DNA from: an uncultured Eubacteriales bacterium
Lineage (GTDB): Bacteria > Bacillota > Clostridia > Christensenellales > UBA1242
Assembly (NCBI GenBank): GCA_902496015.1
Contig: CABUZJ010000006.1
Location: 1 to 57,926, forward strand
Direction of reading: 5' to 3'
DNA length: 57,926 nucleotides
The notes under the pieces were generated by a model. The model saw only the letters and a program-made list of their open reading frames with translations. It was not told the DNA's origin and ran no database searches. Positions 25,601 through 34,310 of the stretch are shown here, piece by piece. Position 1 is the first letter of the stretch, and each line of letters starts with the position of its first letter. A program made the position numbers and the translations under genes.

Positions 25601-25666
25601 AAAGATTTTCCAAAAGCCTTGCTTTCTGAAATATTAAATCAATCATCACATAAAAAGGAGATATAA
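22643..25666 (+). CDS. Large protein of unknown family, candidate DruH-like partner of the helicase
   Basis: 1007 residues. About 1-230 are helical (start MDLAEINQVCKDKL; FGFW/TNIS-type helix hairpins around 70-110), 250-760 are rich in beta strands with repeated short sandwich-like blocks, and 770-1007 are helical again. No membrane segment, nuclease or ATPase motif is visible. The stop is three bases before the helicase ATG, so the two are co-translated. A two-gene operon of a large motif-poor protein plus a DUF1998 helicase is the layout of Druantia type III (DruH-DruE). That assignment rests on context and size, not on recognised sequence. Confidence 0.6.
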   Translation: MDLAEINQVCKDKLSKLENYELIEKVLFSQDETIEIGKKLSHISSYMTWGQVYDLKETITIFLVSIAKYFYNDKEGGFWQAVERLTNISQPNKRELLVKAFDRTVSLYNLNSFKNLKEDSYKNLAPIIAHSGLPNNLINNFLDNLEPLLSQEISYNDLADETLYTFRYSTKNVKRYVDLLNENGLLGDFVFEIIGAIKEKIENIDETSILPIPFQEGIMNWCKNREDNDKRYISSRYKKPTLRFDINSNKVVIDTPEMTMNDSTFCIWEIYSDDKVVQRKIYGEKLNDEYFFRTSTIILNQFDEIKVKLLNDINTLLCDYTLKDKDDKFLTFNNFGQLNKSKFILNNGAYILLDENYEADDDTIELIDNYYGYNIYYQAPTTDKREVVFKSDIDTISIKIKRPFELINENKLISDNCYFEGLEAFSSLPKIKVPFNGQWQVKISVDENKIIDEEVFIEDFVFDMSDYIGKISFGKIGLRFYFPEIGYKTFKFLYLPEVNIDFSQYYPGISGYKNSYIVFKSSDKCKILDSNHETVNRVDILSSCDIFNGYYVYNEKEYKFKFVIKPYKWTIESNNKLFGQPNKKAFLSVKDLKTDGDCLLSIINNTNSDIYVRFNNNVNQKSLRIRKSSKAIINLVEYIEFISSGEDSCLISLEENFDKICEICEIRINISVRNFFTNKLGDTFIFQWDEDGSCKNRQMVFRYLSKPYEFFSIQIRDNTLMAYIDDNDERLKDNCVVEIVSNKEKSIFSTNEKKDLIDSKNTTVLWVKDNDFSQLVFHNNNIDDLKHAIYCYLFYRFNTNFFQSKEEYLKVVKYLMKYIFNNRFNFGDEIILKLLFEYDLSKEQFDKIANELVLYFPITKKENQMDRDVLIELLDYNKYLYFVYVCLKNNDELLKEITDNNLKFLDNFTDKENFLWAKKYYLFPEVDKVDYIQQKMKMLKAFSEFSKYKEEKQILMIIVDLILNQHDIQNNIPLLVKVSKYIKNLLKDFPKALLSEILNQSSHKKEI

Positions 25667-25669
25667 AAA

Positions 25670-28600
25670 ATGGCACTAGACCCGATAAAAACATTTAACC
25701 AATTAAACGAAGCATATAAAGACTTCCTTGATGCACAATTTACATTTAGAAATGACAAAATAAATAAAGCGGCAAAAGATGCCTTGTCCAAGGAATGTCA
25801 ATTGTTAAAAGGGCCATTTATACAGGCAAGTATGCCGTATAAAGGAACGCATTCATTAAAAGAATTGGTTAAAGAAGGTGTGTTAAACAAAAACATTAAA
25901 AATGCTTTTACTTATGATGAATATGCAGTTTATAAAAGATATAATCATCAAGAAAAAGCCATAAGATTGGTCAATAATAACAAAAGTATTATTGTCGCAT
26001 CCGGAACAGGTTCTGGTAAGACAGAATGTTTCTTTATTCCAATAATAAATGAACTGCTTAATGAACTTGATAATAACATCCTATCACCAGGTGTTAGAGC
26101 CCTTTTAATCTACCCAATGAATGCACTAGCGAATGACCAAATTGGAAGATTAAGAGAATCTTTAAAAAATTTGCCACAAATAACCTTTGGCAGATATATT
26201 GGAGAAACGCCAGAAGGCAATAGAGAGAATATCCAAAAAGGCAGAAAAGAAGCAAATGAAAGATATAAAAGAGTTAATGGTAGTGATGCTTTAGACAATG
26301 AACTGCTTACTCGTGCTGAAATGGAAGCAAGACCGCCACATATTCTTATTACAAATTATGCAATGCTTGAATATATGCTTTTAAGAGCAACAAGTCAAAA
26401 AATTTTTAAAGGTAAATATAGCGATAAATTCAAATTTCTTGTTTTAGATGAAGCACATACATACAAAGGTGCACATGGAACAGAAGTCGCAATGTTAATA
26501 AGAAGATTAAAGGAAGCAGTTTTTGGAAGAATTGACAATTGTCTAACTTGTATTGGAACAAGTGCTACACTTGGTGGAGAAGAAGGCGAAATTGAAAAAG
26601 TTGTAGATTTTGCAAAAGATTTATTTAATGAATATTTTGATAAAAATTCAATTATTCAATCTGACAGATTACCATTGTTGGAAGTAAGTGGACAAATTAA
26701 AGATTTGTCTTATTACCAACAACTTTTTGCTGAATACCAAAATTATAATAAAGATGATAAATCTGCAAAATTATACAGCATCTTATCGCAAGACAAATTC
26801 GTTTATGAAATAAGAAAAAGAATCTTGCAAAAGACTATGACTATTCAAGAATTGTCGGATGAATTAAAACATGATTTAAAAATTATAGATACAAATTTGG
26901 AAGATACAATTGCAAAAACCATTGAACTTTGTGGAGAAGCAATCTCGCCAACCGATGGAAACCCATTAATAAATGCTAAATACCATGTTTTTGCAAGAAC
27001 ACTAGAAGGCGGTTTTATAACTTTTGCTGATGATGTAAAAATCTTTACGGATAGGAAAAAAGAGTATAATGGTTATAAAGTTTATGAATTATTAAACTGT
27101 ATGAAATGCGGACAAGAATATATAGTTGGCTCTGTTGATATAATAAATGGCGAAGAATATCTTATACCAACCGAAGATGATAATAATGACCTATTTATGC
27201 TTTCTTTATCCGATGGAGAGATTTCTATTGATGAAGATGATTCGTTAGATGAATTTACCTACTCCGAAGAAGATAAACAGGAATATGTTATGTGTCCAAA
27301 GTGTGGCAAACTTTTCCCAGCAAAAGTTCCAGAAACTATTTCTTGTTGTGGAATAGATGCTACTAACTTTATAAAAATGACAAGAATTCCTGCAAAAGCA
27401 AGAAAAAATAACTGCTATAAATGTGGAAAGTTTAATAAAGGAACTATAAGAAAACTCAGCACAAGTGAAGATTCTGCAACGGAAATGTTGACACGAAAAC
27501 TTTATCAATTATTGCCAGAAGAAAAAACTAAGAAAGAAGAAGCAAAAGCAGATAGCATTTGGGGAAGTGTAAGTAATTTAGAAGATGAAAATGTAAATGG
27601 CAGAAAATTATTGGTATTTTCAGACAATAGACAAGATGCCGCTAAATTTGCAATTTTTATACAAAACAGATATAACGATTGGTTATGGAAAAATATTATC
27701 TACAATGTTATTAAAGATATGAATGAAGAGTCTATAAGTTTTAATTTGCTATCAGAAAGATGTTTTAGAATAGCAAATGAACATAAATTGTTTTATGATA
27801 TAAACAATGACGATGATAAAAAAAGTATTGCTAAACAGCACATTATGCAAGAAGTTATCGAATTGGACCCAAGAATGTCTTTAAATAGACTTGGAATGAT
27901 AAATATTAAAATAAATTCTTTGGATAAAATTGATAGTATAGTTATTGACCATTTTTGTAATGATTATGAGATTTCAAAAGACGAATTTCTTAACATAATT
28001 TATATGTTGTTTGACAGTTTAAGAAGACAAGGTTGTGTGCAATTTCCAGAAGGTGTTAGTCCTACAGATGATGCTTTTGAGCCTAAAAATAGAAATGCAT
28101 ATTTTAAAAGTCAAGGAGGAGAAAGAGGAAAAGATTATCAAGTTTTTGGATTTAAGCCTTCTGACAAAAGAACAAATAGTCGTTTAAATTATTTACAGCA
28201 TTTCTTTGAACACAAAGGACTTAATCAAGTAGAAAGTAATGAAAAGGCTCTAAATTTTCTTGATGAACTTTCAAATTCGTTTAATGAGAATTATTTCTTT
28301 ACAAAATTACCAATTTTAATTCGAGATAAAGCAAATGGTTATTATCAGTTAAGATTGGATAATATCTCTTTTGAAAAACAAAAGGGCAAACTCTATGTAT
28401 GTGATAAATGTGGAGAAACTGTAAAAATCAATCTTTTCGGAATATGTTCAAAGACAAATTGCGATGGAAATTTAGTTGAAATAAATGAAAATGAAGATAG
28501 AGGAGATTATTATCGCCAAAGTTTTTCTAATATTCAATTGATACCTATGAATGCTAAAGAGCATACAGCACAAATTTCAAGCCAAACAGCAACCGATTTA

Positions 28601-30406
28601 CAAAAACATTTCAAAGAAAATGAAGTCAACATTTTAAGTTGTTCAACAACATTTGAAATGGGTGTTGATATTGGCTCTCTTGAGTCTGTCGTTTTGAGAA
28701 ATGTTCCCCCAGAAACATCTAATTATATTCAAAGAGCTGGGCGTGCAGGAAGAAGAGGCTCATCTGCTGCGTTTATATTGACTTTTGCCAAGAGAAGGTC
28801 ACACGATTTAACATATTATAATGACCCTGTCAAGATGATTAATGGTATTATACAAGCTCCTTATATAGAGTTAAATAATGCCTATCTTGTTAGAAGACAT
28901 ATCCATTCAATTATTTTTAGTTATTTAAGTTATATAGGATACAACCTTAAATCTGTGAAAGATTTGTTGGCACATGATAATCACCCTAATTTAAATATTG
29001 AATTATATAATATTTTAAGCAAAAAACCGCAAGACCTTTTTAAATCAATCAATATTATTGTTCCGGAAGAGATAAAGAAAGAACTTGGCGTTGACAATGA
29101 TTGGGCATTTGTTAAAAAATTGGTTGATAACAATAATCCTAACAATGAAGATGCTTGTTTAGATAATGCAATCAATAATTTTGAAGCTTCTATAAATGAA
29201 TTATCAAATGCAGAAGAAAAATATTCGGAAGAAAAGAAATATTCGGAAGCGGGCAAATTAAAAAGATTGATAGGAACATACAATTCAAAAGACTATATCG
29301 CATTTTTGGCAGAAAATAATGTTCTTCCAAGATATGGCTTTCCTGTATATGTTGTGCCATTAGATTTGAACACAAGTGATATTGTTAAAAGTTCAATAGA
29401 TTTAAACAGAGATTTGAGAATGGCAATTACTGAATACGCCCCAGGAAGTCAAGTCGTTGCAAATGGAAAATTTTGGAAGCCTTATGCTTTAAAGAAACAA
29501 CCCAACAGAGAATGGCCTACTTATGATTTCGCTATATGTGAAAGTTGTGGGAAAATATATTTTTATAAAACAGCATTAGGCGTAGAAAGTCTTAATAGAG
29601 AGCAAACATGTTGTCATAGAACATTAAAATATAAGCAAATGCTAATTCCACAATTTGGTTTTATCACAAAGGACTCGGATAAAGAGTCTGTAAAATTAAA
29701 AGATGAAGTTAAATATTTTTCAGAAACATTTTTCAATGGATTTGAAAAAAATGCTAAAATTGAAGAAAACGATATTGTCTTAAAAGATAAAGTTATACAT
29801 TCTGTTTATTCACCACACGGAGAAATGTTTGTTATCAACAGAGGAAAATATGCTTCTAAAAATAGAAATATTGGATTAGCTTTTAATGTTTGTGAAAAAT
29901 GCGGTTATGTTCAACTTAGTTTGAACAAAGCTGGAGCAACATCACATGAGCATAGAACTGCAAATAATTTCCCTTGCACAGGTAAGTTAGTGAGTTGTTA
30001 TTTAGGGCATCATTTTACATCTGATGCTTTGGTTTTACATTTGCCACAATATAAAAATCCTATGGCAGAATATGAGTCCATACTTTATGCTATAATTGAA
30101 GGAGCATCAAAGTTTATGGAAATAGATAGAAGAGAAATTGGCGGTGCTGTTTGGAAAAATGGAGATACTAATGGATTTAGCGTGACATTATTTGATACAG
30201 TTCCAAATGGTGCAGGACATGTGAAAAGAATGCTTGGACATATAAAAGAAATCTTAGTTGAAGCGTTAAAGAAAGTAGATGGTAAATGTGGCTGTGGCGA
30301 AGAAACTTGTTGTTATGGTTGTTTGAGAAATTATGACAATCAAGCATATCACGATACTATGTCAAGAGGTTGGGCAAAAGAATATTTAACATGGTTATTA
30401 TCATAA
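25670..30406 (+). CDS. DEAH-box helicase with C-terminal DUF1998/MZB-like zinc region (DruE-like)
   Basis: A 1578-residue superfamily 2 helicase. Walker A GTGSGKTE (~112-119), LLIYPMNALANDQ (Ia), LVLDEAHTYKG (DEAH, motif II), TCIGTSATLGG (III), FEMGVDIGSLESVV (V) and IQRAGRAGRRG (VI) are all present, so the motor should be active. A large insertion between the RecA lobes holds CxxC pairs (NCMKCGQ, MCPKCGK, CYKCGK, CDKCGE). The C-terminus has FAICESCGK, FNVCEKCGY and CYGCLRNYDNQAYHD, the zinc cluster of DUF1998/MZB. Helicases of this kind drive Druantia (DruE) and DISARM (DrmA/DrmB) anti-phage systems. AAAGGAG precedes ATG 25670. Confidence 0.85.
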   Translation: MALDPIKTFNQLNEAYKDFLDAQFTFRNDKINKAAKDALSKECQLLKGPFIQASMPYKGTHSLKELVKEGVLNKNIKNAFTYDEYAVYKRYNHQEKAIRLVNNNKSIIVASGTGSGKTECFFIPIINELLNELDNNILSPGVRALLIYPMNALANDQIGRLRESLKNLPQITFGRYIGETPEGNRENIQKGRKEANERYKRVNGSDALDNELLTRAEMEARPPHILITNYAMLEYMLLRATSQKIFKGKYSDKFKFLVLDEAHTYKGAHGTEVAMLIRRLKEAVFGRIDNCLTCIGTSATLGGEEGEIEKVVDFAKDLFNEYFDKNSIIQSDRLPLLEVSGQIKDLSYYQQLFAEYQNYNKDDKSAKLYSILSQDKFVYEIRKRILQKTMTIQELSDELKHDLKIIDTNLEDTIAKTIELCGEAISPTDGNPLINAKYHVFARTLEGGFITFADDVKIFTDRKKEYNGYKVYELLNCMKCGQEYIVGSVDIINGEEYLIPTEDDNNDLFMLSLSDGEISIDEDDSLDEFTYSEEDKQEYVMCPKCGKLFPAKVPETISCCGIDATNFIKMTRIPAKARKNNCYKCGKFNKGTIRKLSTSEDSATEMLTRKLYQLLPEEKTKKEEAKADSIWGSVSNLEDENVNGRKLLVFSDNRQDAAKFAIFIQNRYNDWLWKNIIYNVIKDMNEESISFNLLSERCFRIANEHKLFYDINNDDDKKSIAKQHIMQEVIELDPRMSLNRLGMINIKINSLDKIDSIVIDHFCNDYEISKDEFLNIIYMLFDSLRRQGCVQFPEGVSPTDDAFEPKNRNAYFKSQGGERGKDYQVFGFKPSDKRTNSRLNYLQHFFEHKGLNQVESNEKALNFLDELSNSFNENYFFTKLPILIRDKANGYYQLRLDNISFEKQKGKLYVCDKCGETVKINLFGICSKTNCDGNLVEINENEDRGDYYRQSFSNIQLIPMNAKEHTAQISSQTATDLQKHFKENEVNILSCSTTFEMGVDIGSLESVVLRNVPPETSNYIQRAGRAGRRGSSAAFILTFAKRRSHDLTYYNDPVKMINGIIQAPYIELNNAYLVRRHIHSIIFSYLSYIGYNLKSVKDLLAHDNHPNLNIELYNILSKKPQDLFKSINIIVPEEIKKELGVDNDWAFVKKLVDNNNPNNEDACLDNAINNFEASINELSNAEEKYSEEKKYSEAGKLKRLIGTYNSKDYIAFLAENNVLPRYGFPVYVVPLDLNTSDIVKSSIDLNRDLRMAITEYAPGSQVVANGKFWKPYALKKQPNREWPTYDFAICESCGKIYFYKTALGVESLNREQTCCHRTLKYKQMLIPQFGFITKDSDKESVKLKDEVKYFSETFFNGFEKNAKIEENDIVLKDKVIHSVYSPHGEMFVINRGKYASKNRNIGLAFNVCEKCGYVQLSLNKAGATSHEHRTANNFPCTGKLVSCYLGHHFTSDALVLHLPQYKNPMAEYESILYAIIEGASKFMEIDRREIGGAVWKNGDTNGFSVTLFDTVPNGAGHVKRMLGHIKEILVEALKKVDGKCGCGEETCCYGCLRNYDNQAYHDTMSRGWAKEYLTWLLS

Positions 30407-30414
30407 AAATTATT

Positions 30415-30443
30415 TTTAGAAAAAATCTTAATTATGCTATAAT
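30415..30443 (+). promoter_or_regulatory. Promoter giving an apparently leaderless transcript of the HTH gene
   Basis: TTTAGA (30415-30420), 17-base spacer, perfect TATAAT (30438-30443); the ATG follows at 30450, only 6 bases after the -10, so transcription would start on the start codon. No ribosome site exists. Confidence 0.55.
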
Positions 30444-30449
30444 GATTTT

Positions 30450-31394
30450 ATGAAATATTATGATGATGAATATGGATATGTTGATGAGCTGGACCTAAAG
30501 AAGATAAAAGAAATAAGACAAAAAGAGCGCATTGAACAAAATAAAATTAAAATTGAAGATAAGAAGAAAAGGAATAAAACATATCTTAAAGGCCAACGTG
30601 GTGTAAGGAAATATTATGACTACGATAAATTAGAAGAATTAGGTTTTAATGAAATAACTAATAAAGAGCAAGACAGACCAATAAAATGTATTTATAATAA
30701 AAATTTGCGCCGAGAAAAATTATTTGCTTACCTTAAGTATTTGAAAGGTAAAAAAGTTTCTGTTAGAGATTTAGCTTGGAAATTTGCTGTTACTGAAAGA
30801 ACGATACAAAGCGATTTGAAATTTTTTATAGATAATGACTTTATAGAAAAACAGATAAATAAAACTGCAATAGGTAGAATAACCAAAAATTCATATATAG
30901 TTAACAAAAATAAAGAAAAAGATTTGAATTTAAACAATTCAATTTTATTTGTGGTGTTTATCGCTAAAAAAGGTAATAAGTATTATGTTTTGACAAAAAC
31001 TGACTATGATGAATTTAATAAATCATTTTATAATAAAACGATAGAAGATTTTGATTTTGAACTGCCATGTGTAAGAATTGAAAGTATTAAGATGATTGAT
31101 AAGATTTCTAACAAGATAGCAAGCTCAATTTTTAGCAAAAATTTAAAAGATGAGTATAAGTCTGTTGTATATTCAAATATTGCAAAGGGTAAATTTCCTA
31201 GAATTGATGAATATGGGAAAACACAAAATGAGTGGTGGAAGGAAAAAGATTATTTCTCTTTATTTATTCTAAATAGGTTATATGATTGTAAAATTGATTA
31301 TAAATGGATAACATTAAATACCGCTCCGAGAAAAATCAGGATTTACAATCAAAATAAAGGATTAAAATATATAAAAGAAAATATTTTGGGGTGA
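30450..31394 (+). CDS. Helix-turn-helix protein of unknown function in the element
   Basis: 314 residues. The N-terminal 60 are highly charged (Lys/Glu/Asp), possibly an extended helix. A winged helix-turn-helix follows (about 88-140: REKLFAYLKYLKGKKVSVRD, then ERTIQSDLKFFIDNDFIEKQ), of the type used by transcription regulators and replication initiators. The C-terminal 170 residues are mixed alpha/beta and not recognised. It sits 43 bases after the helicase stop with its own promoter, so it may regulate the element or be a third component of the cargo system. Confidence 0.6.
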   Translation: MKYYDDEYGYVDELDLKKIKEIRQKERIEQNKIKIEDKKKRNKTYLKGQRGVRKYYDYDKLEELGFNEITNKEQDRPIKCIYNKNLRREKLFAYLKYLKGKKVSVRDLAWKFAVTERTIQSDLKFFIDNDFIEKQINKTAIGRITKNSYIVNKNKEKDLNLNNSILFVVFIAKKGNKYYVLTKTDYDEFNKSFYNKTIEDFDFELPCVRIESIKMIDKISNKIASSIFSKNLKDEYKSVVYSNIAKGKFPRIDEYGKTQNEWWKEKDYFSLFILNRLYDCKIDYKWITLNTAPRKIRIYNQNKGLKYIKENILG

Positions 31395-31617
31395 AATGGT
31401 TTTTTAGAATATAAAATAATACTGTATAGGTTTATATCTAATTTTATCTTTATTTTAGGGATAAATTGATATAAACTTTTTTTATTTTATCAATTACAAA
31501 ATACAAAAATTATAAAAAACCTATAATAAGTGAAGGGAGAAAAATACAACACAATAAATGTAATTTTATGCATCCCTATTTAAACATAGAAGAACAAAAT
31601 TAAATAAAAGGAGGAAA

Positions 31618-32076
31618 ATGAAAGAAATCAATACACATCAAGTGCTTGAAACGAAAATTAGAATTTATGAAAGTTGGTTTTTGAAAGAACTTAGCGATTA
31701 CTTTGAAAAGCATAAAAAAGACTACCAAACAAAGAATGATTTTTATGTTAGTTTAATTAGAGTTGGACTTGAAACTGAAAAAATTAGAGATGAAAATTTT
31801 GCTGATTATAACGGAAAACTGCAAAGCATTTCGGATAAACTAACAGAATTTTCACAAAAGTTAGACAATACCAATGGCGCTAACAATTCGCTTATTCGAG
31901 ATTTAATTGTTCAGCAAAACATCTATGAAAAATTGTTATCAAGAGTTTACAATTTGTGCCTTGCACTGAACAATGAATGCAGTCTAAATCCGGATTATGT
32001 GAGAGCAGGAATGTATGATGACTTGCCAGAAACTTTAGAAGAATACAAGCGATATTGGGAAGAAAATAGTAAGTAA
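31618..32076 (+). CDS. Small helical accessory protein of the element
   Basis: 152 residues, predicted helical, with a short strand-like N-terminus (ETKIRIYESWFLKEL) and a middle segment resembling the helix pair of ribbon-helix-helix mobilisation proteins (KNDFYVSLIRVGLETEK). The C-terminus carries NPDYVRAGMYDDLPETLEEY. AAAAGGAGGAAA is an excellent ribosome site directly before ATG 31618. It lies immediately upstream of a palindrome-rich non-coding stretch, which would suit an oriT-binding (MobC-like) or control protein; this is inference. The gap 31395-31617 is AT-rich and empty apart from leader sequence. Confidence 0.55.
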   Translation: MKEINTHQVLETKIRIYESWFLKELSDYFEKHKKDYQTKNDFYVSLIRVGLETEKIRDENFADYNGKLQSISDKLTEFSQKLDNTNGANNSLIRDLIVQQNIYEKLLSRVYNLCLALNNECSLNPDYVRAGMYDDLPETLEEYKRYWEENSK

Positions 32077-32434
32077 AATTAAATTGGGTACCCCGAAAGT
32101 GAATTCACTTTTGTGGGAAAGAAAAAGACAAATGAAAGGACGAAACTTTTTGTCAAAATGACAAAAATGAGCAAGAACGCAGTCTTTTTCGCAGGAAGCA
32201 GGATAAGAAATGGGACAATTTGAGTTAGATTTTCTCTATTTGTCAATAAAATCAAGCATTTTATTGGGACAAATTGAAAATCTTAAAAACTCAAAATTGA
32301 CTCACTTCTCTAGACTAAGCAAACGGGATACCCGTTTCTTTTTTTTGTTGTGAAATACACAACAACTCAAAAATTTAGAATAGAGAGATTTTATAGATTT
32401 AGAAAAGAAAATTTTAATTTTTTGAGGAGACAAA
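32077..32434. other. Non-coding, palindrome-rich region (oriT-like / control region) with terminator
   Basis: No gene fits. It holds GGGTACCC (32086-32093), the perfect 16-base palindrome AAAGTGAATTCACTTT (32096-32111), two near-copies of GGGACAA(A)TTTGA (about 32211 and 32266), and a long inverted repeat TTTGTCAATAAAAT / ATTTTATT-GG-GACAAA (32240-32272). An intrinsic terminator, AAACGGG-ATA-CCCGTTT plus T-run, is at 32321-32347. Clustered inverted repeats next to a MobC-like gene suggest an origin of transfer, but no nick-site consensus is recognised. Confidence 0.4.
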
Positions 32435-32647
32435 ATGAACAATACAAACTTGAATATACAAAATATTTTTACTAATTTTAAAGATGTTGTAAAAGTGAAA
32501 GATTTACAAAAAATGTTGGGGATTGGAAGAAATACTGCCTATGAACTTATTGCAACAAATAAAATAAAAAGCATTAAGTCTGGAAATTTGATTTTAATAC
32601 CAAAGCAAAATGTTATTAACTTTTTAAATGGAGGTGCAAATGAATAA
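32435..32647 (+). CDS. Excisionase-type DNA-binding protein (Xis-like)
   Basis: 70 residues with one MerR/excisionase-type helix-turn-helix: VVKVKDLQKMLGIGRNTAYE, then LIATNKIKSIKSGNLILIPK, the HTH_17 family pattern. Such proteins bend att DNA and bias tyrosine integrases toward excision. TGAGGAGACAAA precedes ATG 32435. It overlaps the integrase start by 8 bases, the common xis-int arrangement. Confidence 0.8.
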   Translation: MNNTNLNIQNIFTNFKDVVKVKDLQKMLGIGRNTAYELIATNKIKSIKSGNLILIPKQNVINFLNGGANE

Positions 32648-33974
32648 AGGTAGCCTTCAACAAAGACACGGAACTTGGTATGTTGTGGTTAGTTTTAAAG
32701 ATGAATTTGGAAAACCTAAACAAAAATGGATTTCAACTAAATTGAGAGTTGGAAACAATAAAACAAAAGCTAAAAAAGAAATGAAAAATATTCTTAAAAA
32801 TTTAGATTTAAATAAAGAGATAAGACAAGATAGAGAGAATTCGCAAGATCTCTATTTTGTTGATTTTTTAAAAAGTTATCTTGAAATAAAAAAGCAACAA
32901 GTAGAACCAATAACATATTCTCAATATGTAAAAGAAAGTGAAAAAATTTCTTCTTACTTTAAATCTATGAGAATAAAACTTAAAGACTTAAAACCTTATC
33001 ACATAGAAGGGTTTTATAAAAATTTATATGAAAAAGGTTTGTCAGGAAATACTGTTTTGCATTTTCACATTTTAATTCGTGAGTGTTTGCAATATGCTTT
33101 TAAAAACGATTTTGTAAATGTTAATGTTGCGGACAAAGTGGATAGACCAAAAACAGATGGATACAAGGCAAGTTTTTATACCATAGACGAAATTCAAAAA
33201 TTGTTTGAATGCATACAAGACCACGAGTGCAAATTACCGATTATGCTTACTGCGATGTATGGATTTAGGCGAAGTGAAGTTTTAGGATTAAAATGGGAAG
33301 CAATAGATTTTGGCAATAAACTTATCTATGTTCGCCATAAAATTATTGAAACGCAAATTGATGGAAAAAGATATATTCATAAAGCAGATAAGATGAAAAA
33401 CAAAACAAGCAATAGGGTTTTACCACTATTACCACAAGCAGAAGAGCTACTTCTTAAACATAAAGAGCAAGTTGAAAACAATAAAAAATTACTTGGCAAG
33501 AGTTATGACACAAGGTATTTAGATTATGTTTGTGTTGACAATTTAGGACGATTGATTTTGCCTAATAGGTTATCACACAACTTTATCAAGATTATTAGAA
33601 AGAACAACCTTAAACATATTCGTTTTCACGACTTGCGGCATTCTTGTGCGAGCATTATGCTATCTAATGGAGTTCCTATGAAACAAATTCAAGAATGGCT
33701 TGGACACGCCGATTTTGGCACCACAGCGAACATTTACAGCCACTTAGATTATAAAACTAAACAAAACTCGGCAAACACAATTTCAAATGTTTTTAATTTT
33801 AATTTAAAGGAAGAAGATAAAACAAACGAAATTGATAAGACAAAAGAACTTGAAGAGAAAATTGCAAAATTAGAAGAGCAACTAAAATCTCAACAAGAAG
33901 ATGAAGAATATTTAGAGTGGCTAAAAGAAAAAGAAATGCGTAAAAAGAAAAAACAAAAAGATTTTGAGATGTAA
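32640..33974 (+). CDS. int: Tyrosine integrase
   Basis: A 444-residue phage/ICE-type tyrosine recombinase that moves the element in and out of tRNA-Lys. It has an N-terminal AP2-like arm-binding domain (SLQQRHGTWYVVVSFKDEFG), a SAM-like core-binding domain (about 65-165), and the catalytic domain with Arg in MYGFRRSEVLGLKW, HxxR in FHDLRHSCAS, the second His in WLGHADFGTT and the nucleophile Tyr in NIYSHLD. A Glu/Lys coiled-coil tail follows (about 395-444). ATG 32640 has GGAGG at 32630-32634; an upstream ATG at 32628 overlaps that site. Confidence 0.93.
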   Translation: MNKGSLQQRHGTWYVVVSFKDEFGKPKQKWISTKLRVGNNKTKAKKEMKNILKNLDLNKEIRQDRENSQDLYFVDFLKSYLEIKKQQVEPITYSQYVKESEKISSYFKSMRIKLKDLKPYHIEGFYKNLYEKGLSGNTVLHFHILIRECLQYAFKNDFVNVNVADKVDRPKTDGYKASFYTIDEIQKLFECIQDHECKLPIMLTAMYGFRRSEVLGLKWEAIDFGNKLIYVRHKIIETQIDGKRYIHKADKMKNKTSNRVLPLLPQAEELLLKHKEQVENNKKLLGKSYDTRYLDYVCVDNLGRLILPNRLSHNFIKIIRKNNLKHIRFHDLRHSCASIMLSNGVPMKQIQEWLGHADFGTTANIYSHLDYKTKQNSANTISNVFNFNLKEEDKTNEIDKTKELEEKIAKLEEQLKSQQEDEEYLEWLKEKEMRKKKKQKDFEM

Positions 33975-34034
33975 TAAAATTGACTGGGAATTTGTAATAA
34001 TTCTCAGTCTTTTTTGTGCCATTTTTTCTAAAAA

Positions 34035-34162
34035 TTTTAGACGTTTTTTTAGACAGTGGCAATTTTTAAGTAAAATTAGATGTTTTTATGCAATGTGAAA
34101 TATTAAAATTTTACATGCAAAAATGACATTTTTTAGACACTTTTTACAAAATTTTTAGACAG
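34035..34162 (+). repeat. Four TTTTAGACA-type repeats near the right end (candidate integrase arm sites)
   Basis: Copies at 34035-34042 (TTTTAGAC), 34048-34056 (TTTAGACAG), 34131-34140 (TTTTAGACAC) and 34152-34162 (TTTTTAGACAG), all in the same orientation, between int and the right end. Similar copies lie near the left end. The rest of 33975-34310 is AT-rich, with the hairpin at 34198-34220. Confidence 0.4.
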
Positions 34163-34197
34163 TTTTGAGTTATTTTTTTAGTATCTTGACATTAAAA

Positions 34198-34220
34198 AAT
34201 CCCTTATTTTATAAGGGGTT
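34198..34220 (-). terminator. Terminator of the GNAT / tRNA-Lys transcript (minus strand)
   Basis: A 10-bp stem, AATCCCTTAT with its complement (one T-G pair) around a TTT loop. On the minus strand it is followed by a T6 run, so it fits the end of the GNAT gene transcript. Confidence 0.65.
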
Positions 34221-34310
34221 TAGCATTGTCAACACGAAACTATTTTTTTATTCACTTGTTTTATTTTGCAACAGACTTTTGATTTCTCGGGGAATTAACA
34301 CCTTAAACTT

